From Zerene cesonia (taxonomy: Eukaryota; Arthropoda; Insecta; Lepidoptera; Pieridae), in the NCBI RefSeq assembly GCF_012273895.1, contig NC_052106.1, forward strand, positions 2,356,001-2,420,000: a DNA stretch of 64,000 nt. The letters run 5' to 3'. The notes under the pieces were generated by a model. That model saw nothing but the letters and a program-made list of their open reading frames with translations. It did no database searches and was not told where the DNA came from. Numbering within the stretch: the stretch's first letter is position 1; each line of letters starts with the position of its first letter. The position numbers and the translations under genes are program-made. This document shows positions 11,291-22,665 of the stretch, one piece after another.

Positions 11291-14200
11291 GTGAGTTTGT
11301 TTTAAATAATACCTTTGTTATTTTATTTTTTCATAAATTATCAGTATGACAAAGAATAATTTTCATTTTTTTAATTACTGGGCAAGTACTAAAATGATAT
11401 GAAAAGATTTAATGCTTAAGTATTTAATGCTATTCAAGAGAACATCTTATTCTACATTAATATTATAAAGAGGAAGACTTTGTATTTTTGTTTGTTTGTA
11501 ATGGATAAACTCAAAAACTACTGAACCACTTTTAAAAATTCTTTGACCATCAGAAAGCTGCAAGTTCGCTGAGTGACATAGGCTATATATGTACCACAGG
11601 CGAAGCCCGGGCGAACTATATTTCAATAAATAGGAAAAAGTCGAAATATTATATGTTTCTTTTTTATTAAGATTTTTCAATTTCATCAATATCCATTTAA
11701 TTCCTAGGGTGATCTCAAAGGAGCGATAGATCAATACGTCAAAACAATCGGATGGCTAGAAACATCCTATGTGATTCGGAAATATCTAGAATCAAGACAT
11801 TTAGAGCCACTTATACAATACCTAGAAGAACTTCACAAGAAGGGCTATGCTACGGAAGACCACACGACTTTACTATTGACATGTTACGTGAAAATAGACC
11901 AGCATGATCAGCAAGGGAAACTGAAGGAATTCATCAACTCTAAGGACAAGGCCATTGATTTTGATGTTGATGTAGCTATAAAGGTATCAAATAATTTATT
12001 TTTTAATATTGCAATTAATGTTTTACGCCCTTTAACTATTATCAACAAAAAATCTGGCAAGAGTAAAAATACTTTTAATAATGTATTACTTCATTAATTT
12101 TTTTTTTTATAATATAGAGGAATATGTTTTACATTCAATTCATGTTTACATTATTATTCGAAATCAATTAGACTTCTTATAGAAGCACTTTTGTATCGTC
12201 ATAACAAAGTACATTTATTACTTACTTACTTATTACTTATATTAACGTATAATTTATCAGGTGGTCCGTCAAGTAAGTGTAGACGACGCTCTGTCGCTCG
12301 CCGCCAACCACAACCGACACGACTGGTATCTCAAAATGATAATTGAGGATAAAAAGGAATATATAAAAGCGTTGGATTACATCGCCGAGTTGGAATTTGA
12401 TGACGCCGATTCGTATATGAAGAAGTATGGGCATAAGTTGATACAGCACGAGCCAGAAGAGAGCACCAAATTGTTAAAATGTGGGTATTTTTATAACTTT
12501 GAAATTGTATAGTAGTATGTACAAGTAGTCACAAAAAAGCTGATAAACGACTTATAATTTTTATATTAATTTTGTAATTATACAGTACTATGCACCGACT
12601 ACAAGCCACGTAGTCGACCTCTAGTAGACGAAACATCCCTAGCTGGTCGGTATCGTGAACCAGACCGCGCCCTACCAGACGACTTCATACACATGTTCCT
12701 CAGTAACTCGGAGCGGCTGATCGCCTTCCTGGAACACATGATATCCACGGACGTGAAGTGTTCCACGCTCGTGTATGACGCGCTTATAGAACATTATATA
12801 CATGTTTGGTGAGTAGGTGTTAAATTTTTATATCTTTATTTCCGGTTCGAAGGACCAGTTGTGGCTTTTTTTTTATTTGTTTTTTTAGTAATTTTGAAAT
12901 TGATTGATATTATCAAGTTTAACAGTCTTTAGAGGGTTAGGATTAGAATTTATGGGGATTAGATCAATTAATAAATAAATAATTTGGGAATATTTAAAGA
13001 ACATAATACGAATACAATATTTTTTATACCTTTCCTAGACGTAATAGAGATACTGTTTTTATTATAGGGCGAAGTCTCCAGATAGCGACAAGGAAATATA
13101 CGAAAACAAGATACTGGGAGTTCTGAAGGATCCTGACGCCAACTACGACAAGGACCACACTCTGATCATCTGCCAAATGTTAGGATTCAAGGCTGGAATA
13201 CTACATTTGTATGAGGAGAAGAAATTGTAAGTTCTACTTTTCACATGTGTGACAAATTAATGCAACAACACACTGTAAGTGAGCAATGTAACTTAAAGAT
13301 ATTATTTTTTTTTTTTCTATTTAACTATAGTTATATTTTGTTTATTTCTATAATGGTTTTATGTGGTTAAAAAGTTTACATAATAATATAAAATTGTTAC
13401 ATATAAAATTATTTTTAATACATAATAAAAAAATAATGGATAGTTGGTAGTATGAAAGCAGTGGCATGGTAGGGTATGTATTACCTTTGATTATGTATAA
13501 TGATGGGATGCATATATTTGACATTATAGTGCTGTTTGGCCTCCTAAAGAGTATTTTGGGTGAGAATTATGGTATCGATGTTAGAGTGCATAATAGTGTT
13601 AACGTTTTCGATGTACCCTCAGGCTTTCCACAAATTGATAGATCATAATCTTATATGAACTCCGCGAATGGCTAATAAATTAATAAAATTTTGGATTAAG
13701 GCTCGTGCGTTGGAGTTGGATATAGATCAAATGACAAAATAAATTGTAATAATTGAGAAAAGTTTAATCTTGTATAGTTACACTGGTGAATGTAAATGGA
13801 GAATAAGTATGTATTTGTATAGAGTGTGTAGAGTGGTTGATAGAGCGCGACATATAGAGTGTGTAGACTGGTTGATAAAGCGCGACATATAGAGTGTGTA
13901 GAGTAATTGATAAAGCGCGACATATAGTGTGTAGAGTGATTGATAGAGCGCGACATATAGTATGTAGAGTGATTGATAGATCGCGACATATAGTATGTAG
14001 AGTGATTGACAGAGCGCGACATATAGTATGTAGAGTGATTGACAGAGCACGACATATTGTATGTAGAGTGATTGATAGAGAGCGACATTTAGAGTACGTA
14101 GAGTGATTGATAGAGAGCGACATATAGAGTGTGTAGAGTGAATGATAGATCTCTTGGGTGTCAGGTGGCGCTCCATGGTGTCGCTGGAGGTGCGCGCGGG

Positions 14201-17200
14201 GCGGGCGGAGCGCGCGCTGGGCGTGTGCCGGCGGCGCGGTGCGGCGTGCCCGCGGCTGTGGCTCGACGTGCTGTGGGCGCCGCCGCCGCCCGCCTGCCTG
14301 CCCGAGCTGCTGCACGTTGTTGGTAAACACTGCCCCTGCCCACGATTACAACTTTTCTCAAGTTCTCATATTATAAAACCTAGTCTCACTTGAATTCTCC
14401 TGACACTGAATTTTACTTTTTTTTTTTTTGTTACATATTTTAACATAGCACTTCACATCTGTGTAAAATTCAGCCACGCCTTGTGTTATTGCACTTTGTA
14501 TAACACTTGACTGTTCTGAAACTTGAACACACCAAACCTTCTTTGATGACCCATTTAATATCTTCCAACTTGTAAGATGTTGTTGTTGTCCATTGTTTAT
14601 AGCCATTTTCAGATAAATTGGATGCCCTTACTACCATACTCACACTCATTTGAACTCAATAGATAGAGCTAAGTATAGTAATACATAGTTAGTTTGTTTA
14701 CTACCGCTCTATAGTGATACTTTTTATTTGAGATTTAATCAGATTTGAAATTCAATTGATATTTTGTTTCAGCGACTGAAAAACTTATGTCCCCAATTCT
14801 AGTCATTGATTGTTTGGCGAGCACACCAACATACACACTCGGAGATGTTCGGAAGTAAGTTATCCTCTGATGAAATACAGAAAATCCAAAATTGAATTCT
14901 ATCTAGATTTTCGTTTGTCATTTTGTAGAAAATATTTGAAATTGTAAAAAAAACATATGATTTTATGAACACCTAGTTTAATATATTCTCCTTCCAGATA
15001 TCTAATGGACGTGCTCAAATCTGAGGACGAAGTAATCACCCGCGAATTAGAATTAGCCACTAAGTACAAGAGCGAAATCGAGAAGATGAAGGCCCACATC
15101 CAAGTGATTCAGCACGAGCCGGTGACGTTCCAGAGCTCAAGGTGTGCTGCGTGCAATAGACCACTGGAATTGCCGACCGTGCATTTCTTGTGTCAGCATT
15201 CGTTCCACCAGGAGTAAGTTAACTCACAAGATGTTTTGCTTTTGGCGGTGGTTTACATACATTGTGTATATACAAAGGAAGGCAGATGTGTGAATAACTT
15301 ACCCACCCTCACAATTTGTTTTATTACAAGCCGGACACTCTGTATATAACAAAAGTAACTAACTGAGTATATAATTTGCAGCTGCTTCCAGACATACAGC
15401 GAGTCGGAACGCGAGTGTCCCGCGTGCGGGCGACCCGCGCGCCGCAGCGAGCCGCCGCCGCGCGCCGCCGAGGCGCTGCACGCGCGCCTGCTGCACCAGC
15501 CCGACCCGTAACTATACACACCCGCCCGCCAGTGCGAGGCGCTGCANNNNNNNNNNNNNNNNNNNNNNNNNNNNNNNNNNNNNNNNNNNNNNNNNNNNNN
15601 NNNNNNNNNNNNNNNNNNNNNNNNNNNNNNNNNNNNNNNNNNNNNNNNNNNNNNNNNNNNNNNNNNNNNNNNNNNNNNNNNNNNNNNNNNNNNNNNNNNN
15701 NNNNNNNNNNNNNNNNNNNNNNNNNNNNNNNNNNNNNNNNNNNNNNNNNNNNNNNNNNNNNNNNNNNNNNNNNNNNNNNNNNNNNNNNNNNNNNNNNNNN
15801 NNNNNNNNNNNNNNNNNNNNNNNNNNNNNNNNNNNNNNNNNNNNNNNNNNNNNNNNNNNNNNNNNNNNNNNNNNNNNNNNNNNNNNNNNNNNNNNNNNNN
15901 NNNNNNNNNNNNNNNNNNNNNNNNNNNNNNNNNNNNNNNNNNNNNNNNNNNNNNNNNNNNNNNNNNNNNNNNNNNNNNNNNNNNNNNNNNNNNNNNNNNN
16001 NNNNNNNNNNNNNNNNNNNNNNNNNNNNNNNNNNNNNNNNNNNNNNNNNNNNNNNNNNNNNNNNNNNNNNNNNNNNNNNNNNNNNNNNNNNNNNNNNNNN
16101 NNNNNNNNNNNNNNNNNNNNNNNNNNNNNNNNNNNNNNNNNNNNNNNNNNNNNNNNNNNNNNNNNNNNNNNNNNNNNNNNNNNNNNNNNNNNNNNNNNNN
16201 NNNNNNNNNNNNNNNNNNNNNNNNNNNNNNNNNNNNNNNNNNNNNNNNNNNNNNNNNNNNNNNNNNNNNNNNNNNNNNNNNNNNNNNNNNNNNNNNNNNN
16301 NNNNNNNNNNNNNNNNNNNNNNNNNNNNNNNNNNNNNNNNNNNNNNNNNNNNNNNNNNNNNNNNNNNNNNNNNNNNNNNNNNNNNNNNNNNNNNNNNNNN
16401 NNNNNNNNNNNNNNNNNNNNNNNNNNNNNNNNNNNNNNNNNNNNNNNNNNNNNNNNNNNNNNNNNNNNNNNNNNNNNNNNNNNNNNNNNNNNNNNNNNNN
16501 NNNNNNNNNNNNNNNNNNNNNNNNNNNNNNNNNNNNNNNNNNNNNNCTGCTGCACCAGCCCGACCCGTAACTATACACACCCGCCCGCCAGTGCGAGACG
16601 CTGCACGCGCGCCTGCTGCACCAGCTGCACCAGCCCATATATCATATGGGCAATAGACGAAAGGGCAAAAATTACACATGCACTAGGCCAAATTTCAGCT
16701 TCAAGATGGAAGCATCGCTATTAATAATGTTTTATAAAAAAAGAAAAAATTACATTTTCTGTATATTTCCCTGGTTACTTCACTTAAACCTCTCAGTATT
16801 TGTGACTGTGAAGAACAAATAGTATTTTCAACTTTCCCAATAGGATAAGTAGTTAATTAAGGTCAAAAAAATCCATTTAGAAATTCACCATTAATCTTTA
16901 TTAAAATAAAAAGGCGAAAAGTAACAATTCAGTTGAAATTTTATTACAATATTATGTTATTTATGTCATATATTTGTTTTAACAGCTATCCAAATACATA
17001 GCGCTTAGGCATATTGTGTTTTATTATTAACGTACAGCCAAATTATATTCACATCAATATCATATCATACAATTTAAACTGTTATTGATGTTAGACACTT
17101 GAAATCATTAAATACGAATCGTACAACTTTAATTAAATTAATTACGTGTTTATTTTTCTTTAACTCGCGTCCTCAAAAATAAGGGGGTTTTCCCCGCAGT

Positions 17201-20200
17201 GTATCTGCACTTTCCCCAGATACATGTTTACATTTATAAAATTAGTAGGGAATAATTAAAATTGAGTTGAAGTCGATCAGTATTCACATTTTGTTAAGTG
17301 TACATATACACATAGGGTTCCGCACGGCGAGGGGCGATTGCTGGGAAGAACGAGCCCGAGCTACATATTTCTTGTAGTTAGCAGCTCGGGACACTATTTA
17401 GGAGTTGCCCTGCGCATGTTCTTATGTCGTTTCCACAATTACCAATGTTATTTACTATTGAGTTCTGAGAACCGCGACATTTTTTTTGGCTTGATCTGGC
17501 GTCGGTGACGTCACTGCGACGTACGTACGGTGTGCAAAAAAGTATTATTAAGAATATTTATGAAACCCAAATGTTTGTGAAAAACTAATACGCGTATAGT
17601 TGCTGTATAGCTGTCTTAGTTTAGATGCTATTTCACAATGAAGATTGGAGATGCGCACACTCCAGCGAGGCCCAATCTTTTAGTAAAGGGTTTATTTCAT
17701 TTCATACACATAAAAAAACGTATGGAAATTGTGTAAATAATATTAATTTATTGATAAAAATTTAAAGTTACATGTTTTCTACACAATGTAATATTAGTTA
17801 GATCATTACGTTTTATTTTTCCCCAACGTCATTAAAGTGTGATTCTTTATCAGCATTTAATAGCCACTAATTCTTTGAGTGCTCAGCGTGGTATTACATG
17901 TGTTATCTTACGTTATTTACAAGTATTTCATTTTATAAAACGATAATCTATGAAATAAAGTAAACAATAAAAAAACGCTTGGTTAATATCAACCGAAAGT
18001 GGTTGCGACATGTTCTTAATATAAAAAATAACAATTTAGTTTTTTATTGAACACTGGTTTGCGATTTCGAGGTCATATATTCATGCTTTTTTTCGTCTTT
18101 ACGAAAACAAATAATTTTAAAATATCGTTAAACACATTGACACGAGAAATACCGGTTTTTTATAAAACTGTCAACCTTGGCCTTTATTTTATTTAAAAAT
18201 TACATAATGAGCGCAACAATCTCAATTTATATGCACATATTAAAAAAAAACTCCATAATTAGAACGGATAGAAAATTATACGGATTGATAGACACGGCCT
18301 TTCCCAATGTCATTGTTGTGCGAGCAACCTGCGCGTGCGCATGTACCTTATCGAAAAACAGTCATAAATTATACCATAGATAAATATCATGTTCGTTAAC
18401 CGCAAAGACATGTACCCTCCGTTCTCTTGGTGCTTTAGAAATAACGTAGATGACGGGTATGTGAATCGTTTTTTGTGTAAAGTGGTTTTTTAGTGGTTCT
18501 AAACTGGTTTTAAAACGTGTTTAATGTGGCCGTTTTGCTGTGTCGATTTTTATCGAATAATATCGTTTTGTGATAAGGTTCTTATTTCAAATAAACATTA
18601 ATATCCATTAACAACTTTGTGTATGCGTGGATTTTTATATAAACTTCTTTATTGTAAAAGTATTTTGGAAGAATATAATAATTTTGAAGGTTTCGTGTTG
18701 GTTTTCGTGGGTTTGATTACGAATTTCCATATCAACTTTAGAATTAATGTCTAAGTCACAATTCGGTTTTTCTTGCAACGCAAATATTTCCACGTATTTA
18801 AAAGAATGACGTATTAATTATTTTTTAAGAAATATCATAAAGTCAAAGATACGTCATATCTAACAGTCAAAGATGCACGGTTTTTAAATTGAATTAAGAC
18901 CTTAATGCGATATGTTTAATGATATTATTAATATATATTTAATGATTAGCTTAGATTTAATGATATCTAACTTATAGATACTCCTTTCTTCCATCGTACG
19001 TCTTATTGTTTAGTGTTTAACTCTACGAATTACCTCATACTGTAAACATTCTATTGTCTACATATCAAATACGAAAACAGTGAAGGGTTCCGCTGTAGCA
19101 GTTTCTTTTCCAATTAGAGATAATGATAAACTACTGTACATCAAAATTTGTACTTATTTCAAACGTATTCAAGGTCTTGAAACATTTCCATTATAAGAGA
19201 TAATTAAATAGGTAATAAGTGATTGCAAAACAAAACAGTTTATTATTTTTCTTTTGCCTTTTATAAAACTATGGAATAAGAATTAGATCACAATAGCCCA
19301 AACATCTTCTCATGCATATGATAGCTACGAATTTTTGTATTGAATTTAGCATTGTACACATATAATAAAAAGTAAAGAAAAAATAAAAAAACCAGGATCT
19401 ACTTTATCTCCTAACGTGATACCACCTGTAGAGAATGTTATACCAATCTTAGCGAAACAAATATTCAATCATACACCATCAGATAATTATATTAGTAGAA
19501 GTTCACCTCAAACAACTCTTTTGTATAAAATATAGTTTGTCGTTCAAGAAAATGTCTCTGCATGCAGGTTTGCAGTAGTATCGGAGTACTTCGGACGCGG
19601 TTTATTCAACAAAGTGACGGTTGTGACCGAACCGCCGACTCCCAGCACAGATGTACCAAGCGTACAACCGAACAAACAGACAAGCATACAGACAAATGTA
19701 CAAACGAGCGCGCAGACAAACTTGCAGAACTATGGTCCCGGTGCTGAGGCCAAACTCCGGCTGCAAGAAGGACAGAGTAAGCAAGGTACATGAGTATTGA
19801 CCTTTTCTTGTTTTAATACGTGCATTTCGTTCCTCAGAGAGTAAAACAGTTTTGACTTTATTTCTATGCTTATAATTATCATAAAGCAGTGGTGGCTCAG
19901 TGGTGAGAACCTCGGACTTCAAAATCGATAAGTCGGGGTTCGAGACCGGGCTAGCGTGCAGGAAATAAATTGATTTTTCAATTTATCTGCGCATGTAGAT
20001 AACATCACCACTGCTTAAAAACGGTGAAGGAAAACATCGTGAGGAAACCGGCATGTCCGAGAATTAAAAAAAAAAGTTCGACGACATGTGACATCAGCCA
20101 ACCCGCACTTGGCCGGCGTGGTGGATTATGGCCTGAACCCTCATAGGAGGCCTGTGTCCCAGCAGTGGGAACATATATGGGCTGATGATGATGATGATGA

Positions 20201-20872
20201 TGAATTATCATAGCTCCATATTGTATAATAGAATTTTATTCATTTTGTATTTTACAGCCTCTTTTATAATATCATAATATAATAGCTTTGTTATAATGTG
20301 AAGTGGTATATATTAAACATCAATGAAACTTTAAAGATGTAACACTATTTCGATTGCCTGCTTTAATATCACAAAACAAAAATGTCCAAATTATTATTAG
20401 TATAGTGCTTATTTAAAACATAAATAAAATAGTATAACCAAAAAATACTACGATATTATATTCAATATATAATATATATTGAATGAGTATACGATATTAT
20501 TTTATTAAATTATATTTTTTCTGTATTTCAGTGTTCGTATCGAATGCGGCTAAACAAATTGCACCCAAGGGCACCTCTGTGGTGCCCGTCCCCGAGGGAC
20601 GGATGCGAGTGTTGGAGCAGCAGCAGTACAGCTCCAGTCTCGAAGCCAACATGACCAGACTCGAGCCAAGGGTCCACGCGATCACCATCCCCAGAGAGCA
20701 AGTGTCCCCAAAACTGTCCCCGAATATATCGTCGGCTGTCACCAACTCGAACCCCTTCGATGACACATACGATGAGACGAAGAACCCCTTCGCTGACGAA
20801 GAGTCGAGCGACCCCGCTAACCCCTTCTCAGAAGATGATGATTATGATAAGAACTTGAATCCCTTCGCGTGA
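8503..20872 (+). CDS. Vps11: Vacuolar protein sorting-associated protein 11 (HOPS/CORVET core subunit)
   Basis: Vps11 is a scaffold subunit shared by the CORVET and HOPS tethers, which bridge endosomes and lysosomes before SNARE-driven fusion. Exons: 8503-8517, 8641-8709, 9391-9564, 9840-9992, 10131-10261, 10401-10551, 10862-11290, 11708-11983, 12261-12480, 12586-12808, 13068-13226, 14165-14322, 14773-14854, 14998-15213, 15382-15507, 19568-19785, 20532-20872. All junction phases agree and give about 1046 residues. It starts MAFLEWRRFSFFD, as the family does. The N-terminal half is a beta-propeller; the middle has solenoid strings such as GDLKGAIDQYVKTIG and ADHTTLLL-like EDHTTLLLTCYVK. A RING-H2 finger follows (796-834), then SEYFGRGLFNK. 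The last exon adds about 110 residues with four NPF motifs, making it longer than the ~940-residue human protein. Exon 16 has two in-phase donors (19777 GTAAGC, 19786 GTACAT). Retaining the last intron would stop after QGT and give a human-length form. Confidence 0.95.
11456..11640. repeat. Dispersed repeat fragment in Vps11 intron 7
   Basis: Typical wording of the lepidopteran non-autonomous family: TAATATTATAAAGAGGAAGA, ACTACTGAACCACTTTT, then GAAGCCCGGGCG. It lies wholly within intron 7 (11291-11707). Confidence 0.5.
13821..14155. repeat. Minisatellite, about 10 copies of a 33-37 bp unit
   Basis: Imperfect tandem units with the core GTAGAGTGATTGATAGAGCG followed by CGACATATAG. Early copies carry GGTTGATAAAGC variants and late copies GATAGAGAGC. 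The array ends about 10 bases before the splice acceptor of Vps11 exon 12 (14165). Six open frames over the array are artefacts of unit composition. Confidence 0.9.
14165..14322 (+). other. Vps11: Vps11 exon 12, unusually GC-rich
   Basis: 158-base exon read in phase 2 to 1. It encodes RSMVSLEVRAGRAERALGVC and onward to a proline-rich PPPPACLPELL. The encoded segment lines up without gaps against the solenoid stretch before the CERHG-type motif of Vps11, where this protein has CRRRG. Most third codon positions are G or C, unlike exons 11 and 13 on either side. Confidence 0.8.
15143..15427 (+). other. Vps11: Vps11 RING-H2 domain
   Basis: Residues 796-834, split between exons 14 and 15. Zinc ligands are visible in order: CAAC, C in HFLC, H and H in HSFHQ, C in DCF, and CPAC. 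The string LELPTVHFLCQHSFHQ is diagnostic for Vps11. In the HOPS family this domain contacts partner subunits and has ubiquitin-ligase character in some species; that role is inferred from the family. Confidence 0.92.
15473..16634. repeat. 66-bp direct duplication spanning the exon 15 donor of Vps11
   Basis: The unit begins GCGCTGCACGCGCGCCTGCT, includes the CCCGACCC end of exon 15 and its GTAACT donor, and runs to CCAGTGCGAG. A second unit starts at 15539, is interrupted by the N gap, and resumes after it (16598 onward) with one substitution and a 9-base CTGCACCAG-type stutter. The splice donor is therefore at the edge of a repeat. Confidence 0.75.
15547..16546. other. Assembly gap (1000 N), probably false
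   Basis: The 59 bases before the gap (15488-15546) and the 59 after it (16547-16605) match with one difference. This is expected if two contig ends overlap and were scaffolded without merging, although the local 66-bp repeat could also be responsible. It lies in Vps11 intron 15. Confidence 0.85.
16547..19567. other. Vps11 intron 15, nothing recognised
   Basis: About 3 kb of AT-rich intron. It holds a compound hairpin near 17356-17391 (arms CCCGAGCT/AGCTCGGG). Open frames here, such as 18177-18383, have no motif, splice support or codon bias. Confidence 0.6.
19884..20202 (+). mobile_element. tRNA-derived SINE with intact target-site duplication
   Basis: The head has a pol III A box (TGGCTCAGTGG) and a perfect B box GGTTCGAGACC at 19937-19947. 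The body has AAGGAAAACATCGTGAGGAA and GACATGTGACATCAGCCAAC. The 3' end is AACATATATGGGC followed by (GAT)n, the type of tail seen in lepidopteran SINE/RTE-like elements. It is flanked by a perfect 10-bp direct repeat AATTATCATA (19874-19883 and 20203-20212). Inserted in Vps11 intron 16 in sense orientation. Confidence 0.9.
20750..20869 (+). other. Vps11: Vps11 acidic tail with four NPF motifs
   Basis: The last 41 residues contain NPF at about 1007, 1018, 1030 and 1043, spaced 11, 12 and 13 apart. They read NPFDD, NPFADEE, NPFSEDDD and a terminal NPFA. NPF followed by acidic residues is the known ligand type of EH domains, especially EHD proteins. Binding is inferred. Confidence 0.8.
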
Positions 20873-21633
20873 ACGTGTTATATGATATTGATATGCGCTT
20901 TTCGTGTTATGCGTAATACTGAGCTGTATGCGAGCGTGTTATGCGAAAACTGTGTTATGTTCAAAGCGAATTTTCGGATAAATATTATGTAATTGAGATA
21001 AAGGTACACTTCTACGTATATCTACGAGTATCTATATATTTAGGTAAAATATATGTGTTTTGTTGTTAAACCCTACATTTGCTTTAAGGTGTTTGGGAAC
21101 TGTGCACTACTCAATGTAGGTCCTCTGAGAGTTTTGTATATTCATAAAAAAGTTTTTAATTGCAAACAGTATGTAATCGCTGCTATAGAGTTGTCACATT
21201 TCAGGAGGATTTTTAGTTTATTTTCATATTGCACATATGACCGTTAGTTGAAAATTATTATGTTGAAGATTTTATTAGTAATAAAAAACGTCATTGTTTG
21301 TTCTTTTTTTACGTCTACGTTGATATTAAAATTATGAAACTAAAGCTGCTTACTCGTCCGTACGTCACTCAAATTTAAATCATGTCCAGTATATTTTTCA
21401 ATGCTTAATTAAGATATATGTTTAGAATTATAATCGAAGCGTAGCTTTAGGTAGATATTTATTTTTTTTTTATTTATATCATCATTCCAATCAATCTTAT
21501 CATTAAACAATAACATAATTTCTTCGGTTATTCTGTAAATTGAAAAATATGTGTTTGTATTTTAGTTTCTATGTCAGAGTAAGGAATCGGAATCGAGAGG
21601 ACACATTATATTTAAAACGATTGTTTTGTTCTC

Positions 21634-21639
21634 AATAAA
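21634..21639 (+). terminator. Likely Vps11 poly(A) signal
   Basis: AATAAA about 760 bases after the Vps11 stop; a second AATAAA is at 21771-21776. Either could be used. Confidence 0.45.
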
Positions 21640-22179
21640 AATGTATATATAAGGTATTCATGAAAATTGCACGTAACTGTGTATAATTGTATTCCTAATA
21701 GTTGTATATTTAGGCTTGGAAATGAATTTATTTAATATAATACGAAATATATAAGGTAAAGAATTGTATTAATAAACTGCACTTCTTGTGATACTCTATT
21801 AAAAAAAAATATAAATTTAAATTTGTCTCATTTTCCAGTTGTTTAAATATTATATCTGAATGAACATAAACAGATGTCCCTGTTGTATGTATGTATGTAT
21901 GTAAACATACGTGAAGCTGTAATTAACTGCTTTTGTGCTGTTTTATTGCCATAAACACCAGTTAGATTTCTGCTTAAAAATATTAAACATTTTTTTATTT
22001 AATTTTTATCAAGCATAGCACTTACATCCATTTCAATGTCTTTCTTGCCGGTCACCTACGTTGTAATTAGCTATACGTTGGGTACACATTGCTACTTACA
22101 ACGTACAAGGCTGGATATTAGTTTTAGTGAGGATGTCTGGCGATAACTAATTTGTTTAAATAATACCTAAATATAGCCT

Positions 22180-22665
22180 ACTAGCCCTGTTGCTCACGCT
22201 TCGCTTTGTGCTTCGCTTCGCTAGCGTGGTCAAAGATATTTGACAGTTGTTATACAAATCACGTGTTTAATATAGCGCCATCTATTTGATTTCATAAATT
22301 TCAGAGTGATTCAAATGGATTTTCCTATGATAGACTACGGTAAAAAAATAGCTTATATCACTCCTGTCTCCAAACGACATCAAAATGATACCATACTCCA
22401 CAATCTCCGTTACATGGGAGAAAAATATACAAAATCACATTCGTTGTATAATAATTTAAGGAAGTCACTCAGTGATAATCTAATATATAAAATTCTCGTG
22501 TCACAGTTTTCGTTGCCATACTCCTCCGAAACGGCTTGACCGATTTTGATGAAATTTTTTGTGCTTATAAGGTATCTATGAGAATCGGCCAACATCTATC
22601 TTTCATGCCCCTAAATGATAAGAGTAAGGCAGAACAGCGTTTGCCGGGTGCAGCTAGTATAGCTA
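22180..22665 (+). repeat. Dispersed lepidopteran repeat between convergent genes
   Basis: It begins with GCTTCGCTTTGTGCTTCGCT and ends with the module CCATACTCCTCCGAAACGGC ... TTTGCCGGGTGCAGCTAGTA. The latter module is shared with 6685-6830. Overlapping short frames (22306-22595) are not genes. Confidence 0.6.

Noticed and set aside
13821..14155. CRISPR-like array
   Set aside because: Units are contiguous and imperfect with no distinct spacers, in an insect intron.
13696..14330. Repetitive proteins on the minus strand over the minisatellite
   Set aside because: Open in several frames at once, which is expected of a tandem repeat lacking stops; no splice or start support.
14358..14606. 82-codon minus-strand frame in Vps11 intron 12
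   Set aside because: Glutamine/serine-rich and somewhat protein-like, but no splice partners or family resemblance; perhaps a fossil insertion.
15253..16679. Several long frames on both strands across the second gap
   Set aside because: Made of N and the 66-bp repeat; only Vps11 exon 15 is real here.
17356..17391. Compound hairpin with CCCGAGCT/AGCTCGGG arms as an RNA gene
   Set aside because: Arms are short and interrupted; no further support in the intron.
19884..20202. tRNA gene
   Set aside because: A and B boxes are present, but there is no cloverleaf or acceptor stem; it is the tRNA-derived head of a SINE.
20459..20484. AT-rich palindrome upstream of the last Vps11 exon
   Set aside because: Simple AT composition makes such palindromes common.
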